64,000 nt of DNA, from contig CAVVSK010000007.1 of assembly GCA_963750965.1 (NCBI GenBank), positions 1 through 64,000 of the forward strand, written 5' to 3'. How positions within the stretch are numbered: the first letter of the stretch is position 1; the number at the start of each line of letters is the position of its first letter. Position numbers and translations under genes: made by a program. The notes under the pieces were generated by a model. That model did no database searches and was not told the origin of the DNA. It saw only the letters and a program-made list of their open reading frames with translations. This DNA comes from CANKHA01 sp963750965. Its GTDB lineage: Bacteria > Pseudomonadota > Alphaproteobacteria > Rhizobiales > Xanthobacteraceae. Positions 61,661 to 64,000 of this stretch are shown piece by piece.

Positions 61661-63164
61661 TCAATAGGCGGGTCGTGAACGCAGCCAGGCCCAGCCGTTG
61701 GAGATCAGCGGCCAGAACAGGGCGATCAGCCCCAGCGCCATGATCGTGCCCACGAGGCCGTTGGAAAAGAACACTGTCGAGGCTGCCCTGCGAAGCAAGC
61801 AACGACTGGCGGAATGATTCCTCCGCCTTGCTGCCGAGCACGATCGCGAGCACCAGCGGAGCCAGCGGGTAATTGCACTTCTTCAGGATGTAACCGAGCA
61901 CACCGAACACCAGCATCAGCATCACGTCGAAGGTTCTGTTGTTCACGGAATAGGCGCCGATGGCGCAGAACACCAAGATGACCGGGGCGATGATGCTGAA
62001 AGGGATGCGCAAGATCGCGGAGAACAGCGGCACGCAGGTCAGCACGATGATGAGGCCGGCGATGTTGCCGAGATACATGCTCGCGATCAGGCCCCAGACG
62101 AAGTCCTTGTTCTCGACAAACAGCATCGGCCCGGGCTGCAGGCCCCAGATCAGCAGGCCGCCGAGCAGCACCGCCGCGGTGGGCGAGCCGGGAACGCCGA
62201 GCGCCAGCATCGGCAGCAGTGCGGAAGTCCCGGCGGCATGCGCCGCGGTTTCCGGCGCCACCACGCCCTCGATCTCGCCGGTGCCGAATTTGCGGCCATT
62301 ACGCGAGGTGCGTTTTGCGATGCCGTAGCTCATGAAGGAGGCAGGCGTGGCGCCGGCAGGCGTGATGCCCATCCAGCAGCCTATGACACAGGAGCGCAGC
62401 GAAGTTACCCAGAAGCGCGGCAATTTCTTCCAGGTGTCGAATACGACCTTGGAATTGATGGTGGCGGTGCGCCCCTTGAACGCGAGGCCCTCCTCCATGG
62501 TCAACAGGATCTCGCCGATGCCGAACAGGCCGATCACCGCGATCAGGAAGTCGAAGCCGCTGAGCAGATCGGTGAAGCCGAAGGTGAGCCGCAGCACGCC
62601 GGTCATCTGGTCAAGCCCGACGGAGGCGAGCGCGAAACCGATCATCATCGCCGCCAGCGTCTTGAACGGCGGTTCCTTGCTCATGCCGATGAAGCTGCAA
62701 AAGGCGAGGAAATAGACGCCAAATTTTTCCGCTGGGCCGAATTGTAGTGCGAAGGCGGCGACCAACGGCGCCACCAGCGTGATCATGATGACGGCAAACA
62801 AAGCGCCGACAAAGGATGAGGTGAACGCCGCGGTAAGGGCCTCGCCCGCCTGACCCTTCTGCGCCATGGGATAGCCGTCGAAGGTGGTCGCCACCGACCA
62901 GGGCTCACCTGGGATATTGAACAAGATCGAGGTGATGGCGCCGCCGAACAGCGCGCCCCAATAGATGCAGGACAGCATGATGATGGCGGAGGTCGGCGAC
63001 ATCGAGAAGGTCAGAGGCAAAAGGATTGCCACGCCGTTGGCGCCACCGAGGCCAGGCAGCACACCGATGATGACGCCGAGCAGAATCCCGATCACCATCA
63101 CCAGGATGTTGAACGGCTGCAATACGACGGCAAAGCCGTGAAACAGATTGACGATTTCTTCCAT
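61661..63164 (-). pseudogene. tctA: Tripartite tricarboxylate transporter large permease TctA, frameshifted near its C terminus
   Basis: About 500 aa with one base removed near 61775, restoring GSLDVFFSNGLVGTIMALG and a normal end WAWLRSRPAY; unrepaired, the ORF runs on to 61626. Twelve or so helices with family motifs VLPGLGGANGVAILLPLTF, GALFGGAITSILFNIPGEPWSVATTFDGYP and ALGVPGSPTAAVLLGGLL. With TctB it forms the membrane part of a TTT importer that uses the TctC receptor. The adjacent oxc/frc genes make oxalate or a related dicarboxylate the likely cargo. Confidence 0.88.
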
Positions 63165-63215
63165 GTTCGCTGAGCTTTCGTCCCCGCGCCGGTTTTCCCG
63201 GCTTCCCTGCTACGA

Positions 63216-63718
63216 TCAAAACCCCAACATCGCCTCCACCGGCCCCTTCGGCAGGGGAACCAGGAACCACTTTTCGAAAACCAGAAAGGTCGCCACCGGC
63301 ACGCCCACCGCAACCAGCGCGATGATCGACCAGCGATATTTTCCCAGCCACTTCATGAACAGGGCGATCAGCAACGCCGACGAGACATAGATGCCGAGCG
63401 TGGGAATGATTCCAACGTAGACCGCGGTCGGAATAATCACCGACAGCACGCGCAGCAATTGGCCCCATTGGGCGAACAGCTTTTCGCGCGGCATGTCCAC
63501 AAAAGCGGAGAAAAGGTTCACGATGCTGGCGAGCAGAATGAAGCAGGCAATATAAAACGGAAAAAATCCGGCGCGCGGGCCTTCGGCGCCCCAGTTGATT
63601 CCAGCTTTAGGCTGCCGATGATAACCAGCACCGCAAAGCCAATCGAGGCCAGCGCAACAGCGATTTCCACTGCGCGATGACTCGGACCCGTCTCCGCGCT
63701 AGCCGCACCCCTTTTCAT
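63216..63718 (-). pseudogene. tctB: TctB small permease subunit, frameshifted
   Basis: About 167 aa when one base is restored near 63602. The N-terminal frame (VEIAVALASIGFAVLVIIGSLKL) then joins INWGAEGPRAGFFPFYIACFILLASIVNLFSAF. Four hydrophobic helices follow, including LRVLSVIIPTAVYVGIIPTLGIYVSSALLIALF and ending FLVPLPKGPVEAMLGF. It is the only -1 event among the window's frameshifts. It lies between tctC and tctA. Confidence 0.82.
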
Positions 63719-63750
63719 CTCGACTTGCTCCGCAAATGTCCGCAGAAAAC

Positions 63751-63775
63751 CGCCGGCGGGTTGAACCCGCCGGCG
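63751..63775 (-). other. Intercistronic hairpin between tctC and tctB
   Basis: CGCCGGCGGG and CCCGCCGGCG form a 10-bp GC stem around TTGAA, 18 bases after the tctC stop. No U tract follows on the minus strand. Such hairpins often stabilise the receptor mRNA so that it is made in excess over the permeases. Confidence 0.6.
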
Positions 63776-63792
63776 CGTGTTATGTCAGATTG

Positions 63793-64000
63793 TCACTTGG
63801 CGGCCAAGAAGCCGGCGTCTTTCATCAGCTCCTCGTGGCGCTTTTCTTCCTTGGCGACCCAGTCGGTGTATTCCTTCCCGGTCATGAAGGTCTGGTTGAA
63901 CGCGCCGTCAGCCATCAGCTTCTTCCATTCCTCCGTTTCGCGCACCTTTTTGAACAGTTCGACGTAATAATCGACCTGGTCCTTGGTGGCGCCCGGGCTC
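63793..64000 (-). CDS. tctC: TctC-family substrate-binding protein, C-terminal fragment (cut by window edge)
   Basis: The last 68 or so codons: SPGATKDQVDYYVELFKKVRE, then EEWKKLMADGAFNQTFMTG and EYTDWVAKEEKRHEELMKDAGFLAAK before TGA at 63793. This is the usual C terminus of Bug/TctC periplasmic receptors. The ligand-binding part lies beyond 64000. It is first gene of tctCBA, upstream of the oxalate operon. Confidence 0.88.
   Translation of the reverse strand, partial: SPGATKDQVDYYVELFKKVRETEEWKKLMADGAFNQTFMTGKEYTDWVAKEEKRHEELMKDAGFLAAK

Noticed and set aside
1..64000. CRISPR array, transposase, integrase or prophage genes
   Set aside because: I saw no regularly spaced repeats and no proteins of these families; the only repeats are short palindromes and coding repeats.

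Overview
The window looks like chromosome of a GC-rich alphaproteobacterium of the order Hyphomicrobiales (Rhizobiales), most likely near the Nitrobacteraceae/Xanthobacteraceae. The signs are a CpdR-type response regulator, a ROSE thermometer in front of hsp20, suhB/MmgR-type and speF-type RNA motifs, tandem MltB lytic transglycosylases, KpsF/GutQ, and a palindromic repeat with an AGTGGGAACCGGT core that I recognise from that group. I see no transposase, integrase, phage gene or CRISPR array. Assignments rest on motif recognition without database searches.

Layout. 1-16 kb: partial tRNA, cpdR, N-formylglutamate amidohydrolase, an sRNA next to a HisN/SuhB-type phosphatase, a frameshifted alpha/beta hydrolase, hsp20, gltBD (glutamate synthase), a DUF459 SGNH protein and two MltB paralogues. 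16-22.8 kb: galU, an outer-membrane barrel protein, arabinose-5-phosphate isomerase, a repeat block, an NfeD/paraslipin pair, ferrochelatase and a small secreted cysteine-rich protein. 22.8-33.6 kb: indolepyruvate:ferredoxin oxidoreductase divergent from a cobalt-type nitrile hydratase operon, then NicO/DUF1007 metal transport genes, a gamma-glutamyltransferase and an M3 oligopeptidase that carries an in-frame palindromic element. 33.6-40 kb: an ornithine/lysine decarboxylase behind a structured speF-type leader, a frameshifted DUF6600-like protein, and a zinc ABC operon headed by a Zur box and a tiny His-rich membrane protein. 40-47.9 kb: kdgK, a sulfotransferase-TPR protein, a split permease with eda, crcB, bioB, a molybdate/tungstate-type binding protein and small proteins.

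47.9-64 kb is the most coherent accessory block, a predicted oxalate/formate (C1) island. A TctCBA transporter, a GntR regulator, oxalyl-CoA decarboxylase, formyl-CoA transferase, a stand-alone 10-formyl-THF-hydrolase-type protein, a DUF1772 protein and formate-THF ligase all lie on the minus strand. They are followed, after DoxX and a divergent LysR regulator, by an NAD-dependent Mo/W formate dehydrogenase (fused NuoE/NuoF-type subunit plus catalytic subunit). The inferred route is oxalate to oxalyl-CoA to formyl-CoA to formate, then either CO2 plus NADH or 10-formyl-THF.

Eight genes in the window carry nine single-base frameshifts (eight +1, one -1), each with recognisable protein on both sides of the break. 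Seven of the nine lie between 46 and 64 kb. Sequencing or assembly error is the simplest explanation, but decay cannot be excluded from this sequence alone. No single wholly new system is evident. The best leads are the palindromic element inside the M3 peptidase, the His-rich peptide of the Zur operon, the formyl-handling protein and the histone-H1-like tail on formyl-CoA transferase in the oxalate island, and the alternative structures of the decarboxylase leader.
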